The translations under genes were made by a program, and so were the position numbers. A DNA stretch of 64,000 nt, from the NCBI RefSeq assembly GCF_019444005.1, contig NZ_CP049304.1, positions 434,001 through 498,000 on the forward strand, given 5' to 3'. A model generated the notes under the pieces. That model saw only the letters and a list, made by a program, of their open reading frames with translations. It made no database searches and had not been told where the DNA came from. Shown here in pieces: positions 19,588 to 30,105 of the stretch (position 1 is its first letter; each line of letters begins with the position of its first letter). Source of the stretch: Liquorilactobacillus nagelii DSM 13675. Lineage in GTDB: Bacteria; Bacillota; Bacilli; Lactobacillales; Lactobacillaceae.

Positions 19588-20742
19588 GTGGAACATATTT
19601 ATTTAGACAATGCGGCAACGACTCCGATGGATCCAGCCGTCATTGAGACAATGACTCAGGCCATGAGGACAGTTTTTGGTAATGCATCCAGTGTCCACTT
19701 TTTTGGTCGCCAGGCACGTAAAGTTTTGGATGATAGTCGGCATTTAATTGCTCAATCAATTAATGCTACCCAAGATGATCAGATTGTTTTTACTAGCGGT
19801 GGAACTGAGAGTGATAATACGGCAATCATTGAAACAGCCTTAGCTCGTCAAAGTCAGGGAAAACATTTGATTTCGACTGCGATTGAACATGAAGCTATTT
19901 TAAAACCTCTGAAATATCTAGAAGGGTTGGGGTTTGAAGTAACTTATTTACCAGTCGATCAGCAGGGGTTAATTTCCTTGGCAGATTTAAAAGAGGCATT
20001 GCGACCGGATACGACGCTAGTTTCGATTATGATGGGAAATAATGAAGTTGGTAGTCATCAACCAATTCATGAGATCGGCCAAATTGTGGCTGCCTCAAAC
20101 GCATGGTTTCATACAGATGCAGTTCAAGCTTATGGACTATTAGATATTGATGTGCAAGCAGATCAAATTGACTTGCTCTCAACTTCAGCCCATAAGTTGA
20201 ACGGGCCCAAGTTTTTAGGCTTCCTTTATCGCTCGAATCGGGTTAAAATTCCTTCACTAATTAAGGGTGGCGATCAGGAATTAAAACGTCGAGCAGGGAC
20301 AGAGAATATTCCAGCAATTGCTGGCTTTGCTAAGGCGGTGTCGTTATTGGATTCAAAGACAAAAGCAGTAAAACAAGCTAAATATGCTGAATTACAGCAA
20401 CAATTATTGCGGGGATTGAAAACCAATGGAGTTGATTTTGCTGTTAACGGCGGACAGTCACCAGACAAATTGCAGCATGTTTTGAATTTGTGGTTTAAGG
20501 GATGCCAATCAGTTCCATTATTGACAAATTTGGATTTGCATGGGATTGCGGCTTCTGCTGGTTCAGCTTGTACTGCGGGTAGTGTTGAACCATCACATGT
20601 TTTGACTGCTATGTATGGTGCAACTAGTCCGCGACTGCAAGAATCACTGCGATTTAGTTTTGGCAGCCAGAACACAGCGAAAGATATTACTTATCTAGTT
20701 GATGTTTTAACAAAAATCACTCAGAAATTGAAACGGAGTTAA
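19588..20742 (+). CDS. Cysteine desulfurase (NifS/IscS family, YrvO-like)
   Basis: PLP enzyme releasing sulfur from cysteine as a persulfide. N-terminal YLDNAATTPMDP, catalytic PLP lysine K203 in STSAHKLNGPK, and the active-site cysteine C328 in SAGSACTAGS. GTG start with AAGGAG upstream; 384 aa. It lies two genes before mnmA, as yrvO does in Bacillus, where the enzyme donates sulfur to MnmA for 2-thiouridine; the same partnership is likely here. Confidence 0.93.
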   Translation: MEHIYLDNAATTPMDPAVIETMTQAMRTVFGNASSVHFFGRQARKVLDDSRHLIAQSINATQDDQIVFTSGGTESDNTAIIETALARQSQGKHLISTAIEHEAILKPLKYLEGLGFEVTYLPVDQQGLISLADLKEALRPDTTLVSIMMGNNEVGSHQPIHEIGQIVAASNAWFHTDAVQAYGLLDIDVQADQIDLLSTSAHKLNGPKFLGFLYRSNRVKIPSLIKGGDQELKRRAGTENIPAIAGFAKAVSLLDSKTKAVKQAKYAELQQQLLRGLKTNGVDFAVNGGQSPDKLQHVLNLWFKGCQSVPLLTNLDLHGIAASAGSACTAGSVEPSHVLTAMYGATSPRLQESLRFSFGSQNTAKDITYLVDVLTKITQKLKRS

Positions 20743-20746
20743 TAAA

Positions 20747-21088
20747 ATGGCCTACGAAAAGCAAGTAAAATTACTGGGAGATCAACGACTTTTTGAGTTG
20801 AATCCGGCAGTTAAAAAATATACGCTGCGCGATATTGGTTTTGTTGAGTCTAAAAATGGTCGATTTGTGCTAGAGCGGCCACTAGATGTTAATGCTGGCT
20901 TTAACAATAGTTTCAAACTTAAAATGGCAATCAGTTCTGATTTAAGAACATTTAAATTAACGACAACGAGTGCGAATGGTTTACAGGAAGTTAATCTATT
21001 CAAAAAAGATGATTCTCAACTTTTGGAGCAGTTAGACTATGTTTTGCACCAGTTAATAGAAAGAAAGGTCATTCAATTAATAAGCTGA
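20747..21088 (+). CDS. DUF1831 family protein
   Basis: 113 aa cytoplasmic protein beginning MAYEKQVKLLGDQRLFEL. It matches the family found in lactobacilli between the cysteine desulfurase and mnmA. No catalytic motif or membrane segment is visible. Only 4 bp separate it from the desulfurase, so a role connected with sulfur transfer is plausible but unproven. Confidence 0.82.
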   Translation: MAYEKQVKLLGDQRLFELNPAVKKYTLRDIGFVESKNGRFVLERPLDVNAGFNNSFKLKMAISSDLRTFKLTTTSANGLQEVNLFKKDDSQLLEQLDYVLHQLIERKVIQLIS

Positions 21089-21103
21089 CTGAAGAACTTA
21101 ACT

Positions 21104-21132
21104 TGTCAAACTTACTGATGCTCGCTATAATT
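21104..21132 (+). promoter_or_regulatory. Promoter of mnmA
   Basis: TTGTCA (21104-21109), 17-bp spacer, TATAAT (21127-21132), about 70 bp before the mnmA ATG. Confidence 0.8.
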
Positions 21133-21183
21133 AAATCTACTGAAATAACGCGACCTTCAATCGTGGATTCAGAATCTAAATGA

Positions 21184-22329
<1,146 letters not shown>

Positions 22330-22349
22330 AATCCCCTAATTAATTAATA

Positions 22350-22388
22350 AAAGGTGACCAGCCACTTGTCAGGGCTGGTCACTTTATT
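22350..22388 (+). terminator. Terminator of mnmA
   Basis: GTGACCAGCC (22354-22363) pairs perfectly with GGCTGGTCAC (22373-22382), flanked by AAA and TTTATT. Confidence 0.85.
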
Positions 22389-22464
22389 AGATAATAGGAG
22401 ATAAAGAAGTTTTAAACTTGTAAATTTGGGCATTTGAAAATAAGTCAGAAAGAGGGCTTTGTAA

Positions 22465-23118
22465 GTGACGAAGCTATTTTTTATTCGGCACGGCAAAACA
22501 CAATGGAATTTAGAGGGGCGCTATCAGGGTGCTCACGGAGATTCACCATTGCTGCCAAGCAGTTATCAAGAAATCAAACAATTGGTAAATTTTTTAAAAA
22601 AGTACCAATTTGGTGCGATTTATAGTAGTCCGATTCAGCGGGCACGTATAACAGCTACTGAAATTGCTAAAGAATTACCACAGCAGTTGCAAGTTCAATC
22701 AGTGGCGGGCTTGCGCGAATTTGATCTAGGCAAGATGGAGGGCATGAAGTTTAGTGATGTTGCCCTTAAATATCCCCAAGAATTAGCAGCTTTTCGGCAT
22801 CATGCTGATCAATACCAAGCCAAAAAAATAGCAGGTGAAAGTTTTCCTGAGTTATTTCAACGAATGACACCAGCAATTGAACAAATTGTGGCGGCGCATC
22901 CACAAGAAAATGTTTTACTTGTTAGTCATGGAGCAGCATTATGTGCAGAGATTCGTCATTTATTAGGCTATTCATTAGCCGATTTAAGAGCTAATGGCGG
23001 ATTGGCAAACACGAGTACGACTATCTTGAAAACAACTACTGATGAAAAATTTGAATGTTTAGCTTGGAATAAAACAGATTATCTTGAACGGGAAATTACG
23101 GCATCAGATATTGTTTAA
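22465..23118 (+). CDS. Histidine phosphatase family protein (phosphoglycerate-mutase-like)
   Basis: Branch-1 histidine phosphatase: catalytic FIRHGKTQWN near residues 6-15, YSSPIQRARITA, LREFDLGKMEG and the second histidine in VSHGAA. 217 aa, GTG start after AAAGAGGG. Close in length to cofactor-dependent broad-specificity phosphatases such as PhoE rather than glycolytic GpmA, so the substrate is open. A 63-aa reading frame from 22434 overlaps it in another frame and is not real. Confidence 0.9.
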   Translation: MTKLFFIRHGKTQWNLEGRYQGAHGDSPLLPSSYQEIKQLVNFLKKYQFGAIYSSPIQRARITATEIAKELPQQLQVQSVAGLREFDLGKMEGMKFSDVALKYPQELAAFRHHADQYQAKKIAGESFPELFQRMTPAIEQIVAAHPQENVLLVSHGAALCAEIRHLLGYSLADLRANGGLANTSTTILKTTTDEKFECLAWNKTDYLEREITASDIV

Positions 23119-23128
23119 GGAGGAAAAA

Positions 23129-23842
23129 ATGGCTTCGGATCAAGCAGACAATAAAAAAAAGTCAACAGAAAAACTAAATAGATCAGTAGAACGTCTGATT
23201 AGCTCAATCGATCAACAACCCAAAAATGCGGAGAACTACTATGCTTTGGGAATGTTATTAACCGATGCAAAACAATATCAGCAAGCTGAGGAACTTTTTA
23301 AACGAGCAATTAATTTCTTTACTAAGGAACATTTGTCATTAGATTTATTGTTTTATGGGTTAGGAAATGTTTTGTATGCGGCAGGGATGTATCCAGAAGC
23401 TCAAGCTTACTTTAAACAAATTAAACAGCCTAAGCTTAAAGCAGCGGCATATTTAATGATTGCACAAACTTATTATGCACAAGAGAACTATCAACAGGCG
23501 CTAGTTTTTGGATTGACAGTTGCTGAGCAGACTGGCAAGAATCAAACTGACGCATGTTTAATAGTGGCTGAAAGTTTGCTGGCCTTAGGGGAATTAACAC
23601 AAGCAGCTAACTACTTTGATCGTGTTTTAGCGGTTAGTGCAACGAACTTTCAAGCTAATTTTCAACGTGGAATTATCGAAATGGTGCTGCATCGTGACGG
23701 TGAGCGGTTTTTTTCACAGGCGAAACGAATTAATCCGCAAAAGTTTGTTCAACAACAGCAGCGTTTAACTGATATTGAACGTCTCTTGCTGGCTAAGCAG
23801 GTAAAGGCTGAACGAAAAGAGTCTGATGATGGCAATAAATGA
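23129..23842 (+). CDS. Tetratricopeptide repeat protein (YrrB-like)
   Basis: 237-aa soluble protein of TPR units: AENYYALGMLLTDAKQY, LFYGLGNVLYAAGMYPEA, AYLMIAQTYYAQENYQQA and SLLALGELTQAANYF are successive helix pairs. ATG 23129 follows AAGGAGG by 7 bp; the in-frame start at 23084 lies inside the previous gene. It sits between mnmA and recD2 like yrrB in Bacillus. Presumably a protein-interaction scaffold; partner unknown. Confidence 0.87.
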   Translation: MASDQADNKKKSTEKLNRSVERLISSIDQQPKNAENYYALGMLLTDAKQYQQAEELFKRAINFFTKEHLSLDLLFYGLGNVLYAAGMYPEAQAYFKQIKQPKLKAAAYLMIAQTYYAQENYQQALVFGLTVAEQTGKNQTDACLIVAESLLALGELTQAANYFDRVLAVSATNFQANFQRGIIEMVLHRDGERFFSQAKRINPQKFVQQQQRLTDIERLLLAKQVKAERKESDDGNK

Positions 23843-26330
23843 TAGCGCCAGTGAACAAAAATTAGTTGGTAAGATTCAAGCAATTTTTTTTGAAAACCAG
23901 GAAAATTTCTATAAAGTGATTCAAGTAAAAGTATCTAATAGTAGTTTCAAATGGGATGAGGATCAAATTGTTGTTACTGGCAATTTTGCTGAAGTTAATG
24001 AAGGTGAAGAATATCAATTTAGCGGCAAGCTGGTTGAACACCCGCGTTATGGTCAGCAATTTCAGGCAAATAATTATCAGAGTCAGCTTCCAACAACGCG
24101 GACGGGAATTATTAATTATTTGGCCGGTGAAAATTTTCCGGGAATCGGTCAACGAACAGCAGAAAAAATTGTTGCTCAACTGGGTGATCAAGCAATTGAA
24201 AAGATTTTGGCTGATGAGAATGTTTTAAAGCAATTGAACTTGAAACCAAAACAACAACAATCATTGCTAGAAAATCTACGTTCAGACAATGGAATGCAGC
24301 AGGTTGTTATTGAGTTGAACCACTTTGGCTTTGGTAATCAATTGACAGCAACAATTTATAATCATTTCCGGGAAAAGACTTTGGATGTTTTACATCAAGA
24401 TCCTTATCGACTAGCTTTGGAAATTAATGGAATTGGTTTTAAAAGAGCGGACCAGATAGCTGAACAAATGGAGTTAGCAGCAGATGATCCCAAGCGTTTG
24501 CAAGCTGCATTATATCAAAGTGTTTTTGACAGCTGCTATACATCAGGCAACATTTATACGGATGCTGAGACGGTATTAGAACAAGCAATGTCATTGTTGT
24601 TAAATAGTCGCCGAGTTTCTTTGTCGGATCAGCAAGTGGCTGAACAACTAGTAGCTTTAGCTAGCAGCGGTAGGATTGTGGTTGAAGATCATCGAATTTA
24701 TTTACGTTACTATTATGAAGCTGAGTGGAAAATTGCTGAGAATCTCAAGAATTTGTTGACCAAAAAAGTTGATCTTTCGGCTGAACAACTAGAAGCTTTA
24801 CCTAAACTTGTTGACCAGATAGCTAGTCAATTACAGATTAGTTACGGTGTTGAACAAGCAAAGGCGATTGGTCAGGCTTTGCAAAATCGATTGTTTCTAT
24901 TGACTGGGGGGCCGGGTACCGGGAAAACGACTATCATTAATGGAATTGTGGCTAGTTTTGCAGCTTTACATGACTTATCACTCGATCCTAATGAGTATTC
25001 AGATGAGGATTTTCCAATTTTATTAGCAGCACCAACTGGTCGAGCTGCAAAAAAAATGAAAGAGACAACTGGACTTCCTGCAGCAACTATTCATCGATTA
25101 TTGGGTCTTAACGGAAGTGATGCACCAGAATCTGGTGAGCAAGATTTGACCTTATCAGGGCAACTTTTGATTGTTGATGAAATGTCAATGGTCGATACTG
25201 AGTTATTTAATAAATTACTGGCAGCAGTTCCACCATCAATGCAATTGGTCTTGGTTGGTGATCAGGATCAGTTGCCATCGGTCGGTCCGGGAAGGGTTTT
25301 TGCTGATTTGCTAGCTTGTTCACAGTTGCCACAAATTCGTTTAAACAAAATATATCGTCAACAGAAAACTTCTTCGATTATTTCTTTAGCTCATGCGATT
25401 AAGCAGGGGAAGCTGCCCGATACGACTTTTAAAAATCAGCCAGATCGGTCTTTCATAGCCTGTCAAGCTAATCAGATTCAAGTAGCTGTACAGCAAATTA
25501 TTACACATGCGCAAAAAAAACAGTTACCTTTGAGTGATATCCAGATTTTAGCTCCGATGTATCGAGGCTCCGCTGGAATTGATCACTTAAACCAGGTTTT
25601 GCAGCAATTGCTTAATCCGCCATCTTCAAGTTCTAAAGAAGTAATTTTTAATCAACAGCACTTTCGAATTGGTGACAAGGTTTTACATTTAGTTAACAGT
25701 CCGGAATTTAATGTTTTTAATGGTGATTTAGGTCGAATTACAGGAATTATTTTAGCAAAAGAAAAAGATAATGAAGATCATCAAGATAAACTGGTTTTAG
25801 ATTTTGATGGCAATCAAGTGACTTATCTTCGTAAGGACTGGTTAAAGATTAAGTTAGCTTACTGCATCTCAATCCATAAAGCTCAAGGCAGTGAGTTTAA
25901 ATTAGTTATTTTACCATTGGTGCGTCAATATCGGAGAATGCTAAACCGTAATTTGCTCTATACTGCGGTTACTCGTGCAAAAAGCTTACTTGTTTTACTG
26001 GGAGAACCGGTTGCATATCAAGAAGCAGTAGCTCATTTAGCTGTTAATCGCCAGACAAGTTTACAGCAACGAATAGGAGAGTTAATTAAGCCGATTGGGA
26101 AGGTGAAAAAACAAACCGAATTAACTCTGGAAACTAAGGTAGTCGCAGAAGAAAAAGGTGCTTTGAAACCAAGTTCAGCTAAAAAAGATGTTACTGAACT
26201 TGATGCTCCAAAAGATGGGAATTTCCGTTTAACGGCTGAATTAATTGTAGATGGGCAAATTGATCCGCTAATTGGAATGAATGGAATCACGCCCACAGAC
26301 TTCCAGCAACAAAAAGAAAAAAACAGTTGA
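23829..26330 (+). CDS. recD2: RecD2-type ATP-dependent DNA helicase
   Basis: Superfamily 1B 5'-3' helicase acting without RecBC, involved in repair and replication-fork maintenance. The N-terminal extension with helix-hairpin-helix repeats (FPGIGQRTAEKIV, INGIGFKRADQIA) distinguishes it from RecD of RecBCD. Walker A GGPGTGKTT is near residues 359-367, then DEMSMVD, VGDQDQLPSVGPG and the C-terminal SIHKAQGSEF and YTAVTRAK. 833 aa. Two adjacent ATGs overlap the TPR gene end; I took the second for spacing. Confidence 0.94.
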   Translation: MAINDSASEQKLVGKIQAIFFENQENFYKVIQVKVSNSSFKWDEDQIVVTGNFAEVNEGEEYQFSGKLVEHPRYGQQFQANNYQSQLPTTRTGIINYLAGENFPGIGQRTAEKIVAQLGDQAIEKILADENVLKQLNLKPKQQQSLLENLRSDNGMQQVVIELNHFGFGNQLTATIYNHFREKTLDVLHQDPYRLALEINGIGFKRADQIAEQMELAADDPKRLQAALYQSVFDSCYTSGNIYTDAETVLEQAMSLLLNSRRVSLSDQQVAEQLVALASSGRIVVEDHRIYLRYYYEAEWKIAENLKNLLTKKVDLSAEQLEALPKLVDQIASQLQISYGVEQAKAIGQALQNRLFLLTGGPGTGKTTIINGIVASFAALHDLSLDPNEYSDEDFPILLAAPTGRAAKKMKETTGLPAATIHRLLGLNGSDAPESGEQDLTLSGQLLIVDEMSMVDTELFNKLLAAVPPSMQLVLVGDQDQLPSVGPGRVFADLLACSQLPQIRLNKIYRQQKTSSIISLAHAIKQGKLPDTTFKNQPDRSFIACQANQIQVAVQQIITHAQKKQLPLSDIQILAPMYRGSAGIDHLNQVLQQLLNPPSSSSKEVIFNQQHFRIGDKVLHLVNSPEFNVFNGDLGRITGIILAKEKDNEDHQDKLVLDFDGNQVTYLRKDWLKIKLAYCISIHKAQGSEFKLVILPLVRQYRRMLNRNLLYTAVTRAKSLLVLLGEPVAYQEAVAHLAVNRQTSLQQRIGELIKPIGKVKKQTELTLETKVVAEEKGALKPSSAKKDVTELDAPKDGNFRLTAELIVDGQIDPLIGMNGITPTDFQQQKEKNS

Positions 26331-26363
26331 AGCTTTGATTATCTCAGCTTCAACTGTTTTTTT
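26319..26363. terminator. Bidirectional terminator overlapping two convergent stop codons
   Basis: AAACAGTTGAAGCT (26321-26334) pairs with AGCTTCAACTGTTT (26346-26359), with A and T runs on the two sides. The recD2 stop (26328-26330) lies in one arm and the end of the convergent gene (26350) in the other. Confidence 0.88.
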
Positions 26364-27294
26364 CAGCAAGTGATAAATTGTCAGGATCAAACCAGAATGG
26401 ATATTGAAAACTCTTAATCATCAAATCATAAAATTGATTGCGTAACTGTTGCCCATCAAATTCACCAAATTCTAAGGAGTTTGTTGTCAATTGAATTTGC
26501 GAATCTGTAAAATAATGTGAAAAGGGTAGATAAGGCGTTAATTTTAACCGTCGTGAAATTTCATAGAGTATAAATGTAAAGAAATTCAAACTAGTAATTA
26601 TTTCTAATTGCAATGGTATGTCGGCAGCATCCATTGGATTATCAGCAGAGCTTGGTTGATTACTTAATTTAACGGCGAAAACATGTTTAAAGAAAAAATA
26701 TTTTCGATTTAGTCTAAGAGTGACATTGAATGGTTCTTGGTCAATAATAGCAGTTAAGCGTCCATAAAGATTTAAACTTTTTTTTAATGGTACAGGTTTT
26801 AGATGACCAGCGAGGGAGGTATCCTTAACAACGTTTGCAGCATAAGCTCCAAGTCCCAACGAGAAGTCATGACTAAAAATCCAGCGACCACGATGATTCA
26901 TTTCTTCAATCTGTCCTAAATTAACGAAGACCGGTTGAAAGGCCGCAATGATTTGCTTAACTGCCAAACTTGGATCTTCAGCTAAACCAATTGACTTAGC
27001 CAAACTTTTGGTTTCTTTGGTGGGGATGAATGAAATTGGTTGAGCTGAATGTTTCACCTTAAGAGTATCTAAAATTAAAATTGATTGCAGTAATAAATTC
27101 AATGAACCGATAGTGACGATAATTTTGTCCTTCGAATTATTCTCTAACAACTGATTAATTTGATCAAGTCTAATAACATTTTTAATTTGATAAGAAATAT
27201 TTTCTTGTTCAAAGAAGGGTTTAACCGTTTGCCAAATAGTCATTGCATCAGTTGTTTTATTTTGGGTTTCAATTAAGAATAAGAATTTCTTCAA
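26350..27294 (-). CDS. Diverged YegS/diacylglycerol-kinase-like protein, probably not catalytic
   Basis: 314 aa, TTG start with AGAAGGGAG upstream. The N-terminal half follows the lipid-kinase plan: IIVTIGSLNLLLQSIL aligns with the GGDGTLNEV strand-loop and PISFIPTKETKSLAKSIGL with the PLGIIPAGTGNDFARSLGI segment. However, GGDG is replaced by TIGS and GTGN by KETK, so both nucleotide-binding motifs are lost. The C-terminal half is compatible with the beta-sandwich domain. No membrane span or signal. A regulatory or binding role is possible. The family call rests on my alignment by eye. Confidence 0.6.
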   Translation of the reverse strand: MKKFLFLIETQNKTTDAMTIWQTVKPFFEQENISYQIKNVIRLDQINQLLENNSKDKIIVTIGSLNLLLQSILILDTLKVKHSAQPISFIPTKETKSLAKSIGLAEDPSLAVKQIIAAFQPVFVNLGQIEEMNHRGRWIFSHDFSLGLGAYAANVVKDTSLAGHLKPVPLKKSLNLYGRLTAIIDQEPFNVTLRLNRKYFFFKHVFAVKLSNQPSSADNPMDAADIPLQLEIITSLNFFTFILYEISRRLKLTPYLPFSHYFTDSQIQLTTNSLEFGEFDGQQLRNQFYDLMIKSFQYPFWFDPDNLSLAEKNS

Positions 27295-27332
27295 AGTTAA
27301 TGATGCTCCCTTCTAAAAATAGCCACCAGCTA

Positions 27333-27362
27333 ATTATACGCAATGTTACAGTTTAATTACAA
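27333..27362 (-). promoter_or_regulatory. Promoter of the YegS-like gene
   Basis: On the minus strand TTGTAA (27357-27362), 18-bp spacer, TATAAT (27333-27338), about 40 bp before the TTG start. Confidence 0.7.
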
Positions 27363-27417
27363 GGTAAATTAAGGAAATCTGGTGACAAAATTAGCAAATC
27401 TTAATAAATATTCCAAT

Positions 27418-27454
27418 AAAAAAACAGCTTCTTATAATCGACAGCAGATGTTTT
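27418..27454 (-). terminator. Likely terminator of rpoY-rnjA
   Basis: On the minus strand AACATCTGCT pairs with AGAAGCTGTT (8 of 10), loop about 10 nt, followed by T7. It lies about 60 bp past the rnjA stop. Confidence 0.55.
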
Positions 27455-27514
27455 GTTAAAATAATTAATCTGCAAATTAAAGGAAACTGTTTGGCTAATA
27501 ATATTTAATATTAG

Positions 27515-29191
27515 TTAGATTAAAACTAGCATTGGCATGATCATTGGGTGACGCTCAGTTTGATCGTAAAGAAAAGATTTTAAGTCGTTAATAATAGCTT
27601 CACGCAACGACTTTTCAGTGACGTCTGGTTTGGCAATTGCCCGCCGAATCGTATGGAACAATCGACGTTTACCACGTTCAATTAATTCTTCAGATTCCCG
27701 CATATAAATAAAGCCGCGTGAAAGCAAGTCAGGACCAGCTAAGATTTCTTTTTGTTTCAAATCAATCGTTGCAACAACGACAACAAGACCTTCTTGGGCT
27801 AAAATTCGTCGTTCATGTAAAACAACATTACCAATATCACCAATTCCTGAACCGTCAACGTAAACGTCTCCAGCATTAAAATGTCCAGCGACCCGAGCTT
27901 CGTTCTTAGTTAAAGCTAGAACATCACCGTTCTTCATAATAAATGAATGATCTTGCGGAACATCACATTTTTCAGCTAATTCGGTATGAATTTTCAGCAT
28001 GCGATACTCTCCATGAACGGGGACAAAAAATTTCGGTTTAATTAGCCGAAGCATTAATTTTTGCTCTTCCTGACCGCCGTGACCAGAGGCATGGATATTA
28101 TTAATCCGACCGTGAATTACCTCAGCGCCAGCTTCTTCTAACTCATTAATAACTTTATTTACACTGATGGTATTACCAGGGATAGGCAGACTAGAGAAGA
28201 CAACGGTATCTCCGGGTTGAATACTAACTTGACGGTGGGTTCCATTTGCAATTCGGCTGAGAGCCGCCATAGGTTCACCTTGAGAACCAGTACATAAAAT
28301 CATAACTTTATTGGCTGGTAAACTATTAATTTCATGGGCATCAACTAAAGCATCATCAGGAATGTCTAGGTAACCGAGCTCACGACCATTAACAATTGCT
28401 GCTTCCATACTGCGACCAAAAACTGCAATTTTACGTCCTTTAAGCACTGCAACTTCAGCAGCTTGCTGGATTCGTGAAATATTTGAAGCAAACGTTGCAA
28501 ATATAATTCTTCCTTCAACTCGTTCAAAAATTCGGCGAATAGATTTACCAACCCAACGTTCAGATTTAGTGAAATTAGGAATTTCAGCATTTGTACTGTC
28601 GGATAATAAACATAAGACACCATCGCTACCTAATTTTGCCATTCTTTGCAAATTAGGTGGTTGGTTAGTAACAGGGGTTAAATCAAATTTAAAATCACCA
28701 GTAGCAACAATTGTTCCACTTGGTGTTTTGACTGCAACCCCTAACGTATCTGGAATTGAATGAGTAGTTCTGAAGAATGAAACACTGGTTTTGCGGAATT
28801 TTAAAACAGAATCTTCGTTGATTTCATGCAACTCAGTAGTTCTTAGCAATCCATGTTCTTCTAGTTTGCTTTTAATGAGTGCAAGTGCCAACGGACCTGC
28901 ATAAACAGGAACATTGATTTGCTTTAATAAATAAGGGATTCCACCAATGTGATCTTCATGACCATGCGTAATAACCAATGCTTTAATTTTTGATTGGTTA
29001 GCCACTAAATATTGGTAATCAGGAATGACATAATCAATTCCTAAAAGATCATCTTCGGGAAACTTAATTCCAGCATCAATTACGATGATTTCGTCCTGAA
29101 ATTGGACCCCATAAGTATTTTTACCAATTTCACCTAAACCGCCAACGGCAAAAACGGCTGTTTCGTTATTTCTGACTGACAGTCGTTTCAT
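27515..29191 (-). CDS. rnjA: Ribonuclease J1
   Basis: Metallo-beta-lactamase/beta-CASP ribonuclease with 5'-3' exo- and endonuclease activity in mRNA decay and rRNA processing. The catalytic motif is intact: [10 protein letters not shown] near residues 75-84, with further metal ligands in TTHSIPD and GDFKFD, and the beta-CASP GHGGQEE motif. 558 aa. Its ATG overlaps the rpoY stop by 4 bp (ATGA). The second paralogue, with a decayed motif, is at 49194. Confidence 0.95.
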   Translation of the reverse strand: MKRLSVRNNETAVFAVGGLGEIGKNTYGVQFQDEIIVIDAGIKFPEDDLLGIDYVIPDYQYLVANQSKIKALVITHGHEDHIGGIPYLLKQINVPVYAGPLALALIKSKLEEHGLLRTTELHEINEDSVLKFRKTSVSFFRTTHSIPDTLGVAVKTPSGTIVATGDFKFDLTPVTNQPPNLQRMAKLGSDGVLCLLSDSTNAEIPNFTKSERWVGKSIRRIFERVEGRIIFATFASNISRIQQAAEVAVLKGRKIAVFGRSMEAAIVNGRELGYLDIPDDALVDAHEINSLPANKVMILCTGSQGEPMAALSRIANGTHRQVSIQPGDTVVFSSLPIPGNTISVNKVINELEEAGAEVIHGRINNIHASGHGGQEEQKLMLRLIKPKFFVPVHGEYRMLKIHTELAEKCDVPQDHSFIMKNGDVLALTKNEARVAGHFNAGDVYVDGSGIGDIGNVVLHERRILAQEGLVVVVATIDLKQKEILAGPDLLSRGFIYMRESEELIERGKRRLFHTIRRAIAKPDVTEKSLREAIINDLKSFLYDQTERHPMIMPMLVLI

Positions 29192-29406
29192 TTATTAAAC
29201 TCCATAATTTTGAAATGGGGGCTTTGTTGTTCATATTCAAGGGCTTTGGGGCTGAGTCCTTCTAAAAATTCGATATTGTAGTTTGTTTGCTCTTCAACAA
29301 TTTTTCGCGCCTCAACTTCCGACTCAGCTTCCAAGTAAAGCGAGTTAGTATTTTCCCGGCGAGGATTGATATCTTTGCTAGATTGAAAAAAGACTTTAAA
29401 AATCAT
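29188..29406 (-). CDS. rpoY: RNA polymerase epsilon subunit RpoY
   Basis: Small RNA polymerase accessory subunit of Bacillota (DUF1447, formerly YkzG). The 72-aa sequence begins [19 protein letters not shown] and has the family stretch [33 protein letters not shown] precedes the ATG. The pairing rpoY-rnjA with overlapping stop and start is conserved in this phylum. Confidence 0.95.
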   Translation of the reverse strand: MIFKVFFQSSKDINPRRENTNSLYLEAESEVEARKIVEEQTNYNIEFLEGLSPKALEYEQQSPHFKIMEFNK

Positions 29407-29499
29407 AAAAAAAACTCCTTTAATTAAAAAATTAAGCTGCCAAGGGCAACCATCGCCCGAACATGGATTGTTTTCACAATAATTACATTCATTTTAGCA
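29407..29499 (-). promoter_or_regulatory. Extended -10 promoter and structured leader of rpoY-rnjA
   Basis: On the minus strand TGCTAAAAT (29491-29499) is an extended -10; the -35 is weak. The roughly 85-nt leader can form GGGC-loop-GCCC (29444-29458) and TTAATT-AAAATT-type AT hairpin (29420-29435) directly next to the AAAGGAG ribosome-binding site. The plus strand of the same 212-bp gap carries the promoter of the next gene. Confidence 0.5.
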
Positions 29500-29562
29500 T
29501 AGATGCGTGTATAAGTATACTTTTATCATTTGCTTAAAGATAGGTGGTAATGTGGGCTAAGT

Positions 29563-29594
29563 TTGCACGGGAATTTTGGTGAAAATGGTATAAT
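29563..29594 (+). promoter_or_regulatory. Promoter of the gene at 29619
   Basis: TGGTATAAT (29586-29594) is an extended -10; a TTGCAC lies at 29563-29568 but with a long 20-bp spacer. Confidence 0.55.
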
Positions 29595-29618
29595 TACTTT
29601 TAAAGGAGAAATGACGTT

Positions 29619-30101
29619 ATGATTTGGATAATTTTACTAATTATTTTATGTTTGCTTTTTTTTCTGGTGCTATCGATTCATTTTTATCGTTTGAATCAGT
29701 TTAAAAAAAATAAAACAGTCAGCGACTTGGCAGTTGCTAACTGTTTACCACAAATTTCAAATGATCCTTTTGCTAAAAGCGATTTATGGTTAAAAAATAT
29801 TGTTCATAATTCACATTCGGTGGTTAGTTTTTGGGGAAATAATGTTGATGTTTTTGCGTATCAATTTAAATTAAAGTATCAGTTTAATCAACTACAAGTT
29901 GATCAATTACAGCTTGATTTAAATCAACTGCTTCAGGAGTATGCGAAACAACAGCAAATAGTTTCCCCGGTCACTAAGAAGCCTTTGGTGGTTTCGGACT
30001 GCTGGATTGAAAATCAGAACAATTTGCAATTGGAAGTGGCGGTTGTTGTAAATCAAGCAACTTTTGCTTATGTGCAAGATGTCAATCGAGCAGAACAATA
30101 A
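29619..30101 (+). CDS. N-terminally anchored protein of unknown function
   Basis: 160 aa. Residues 2-24 are one membrane span (IWIILLIILCLLFFLVLSIHF) with no cleavage or lipobox signal. The rest is soluble: KFKLKYQF and Q/L-rich QVDQLQLDLNQLLQEYAKQQQ helices, then a beta-rich end. AAAGGAG precedes the ATG. It has its own promoter and meets def tail to tail with only 4 bp between the stops. I do not recognise a family. Confidence 0.78.
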   Translation: MIWIILLIILCLLFFLVLSIHFYRLNQFKKNKTVSDLAVANCLPQISNDPFAKSDLWLKNIVHNSHSVVSFWGNNVDVFAYQFKLKYQFNQLQVDQLQLDLNQLLQEYAKQQQIVSPVTKKPLVVSDCWIENQNNLQLEVAVVVNQATFAYVQDVNRAEQ

Positions 30102-30105
30102 TTTA

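Noticed and set aside
20274..20675. 133-codon open frame on the minus strand inside the cysteine desulfurase
   Set aside because: It lies wholly within a confidently identified gene, has no ribosome-binding site and no recognisable protein features.
22434..22625. 63-codon plus-strand frame ahead of the histidine phosphatase
   Set aside because: It overlaps the phosphatase in another frame, and its codons mirror the catalytic region of that gene.
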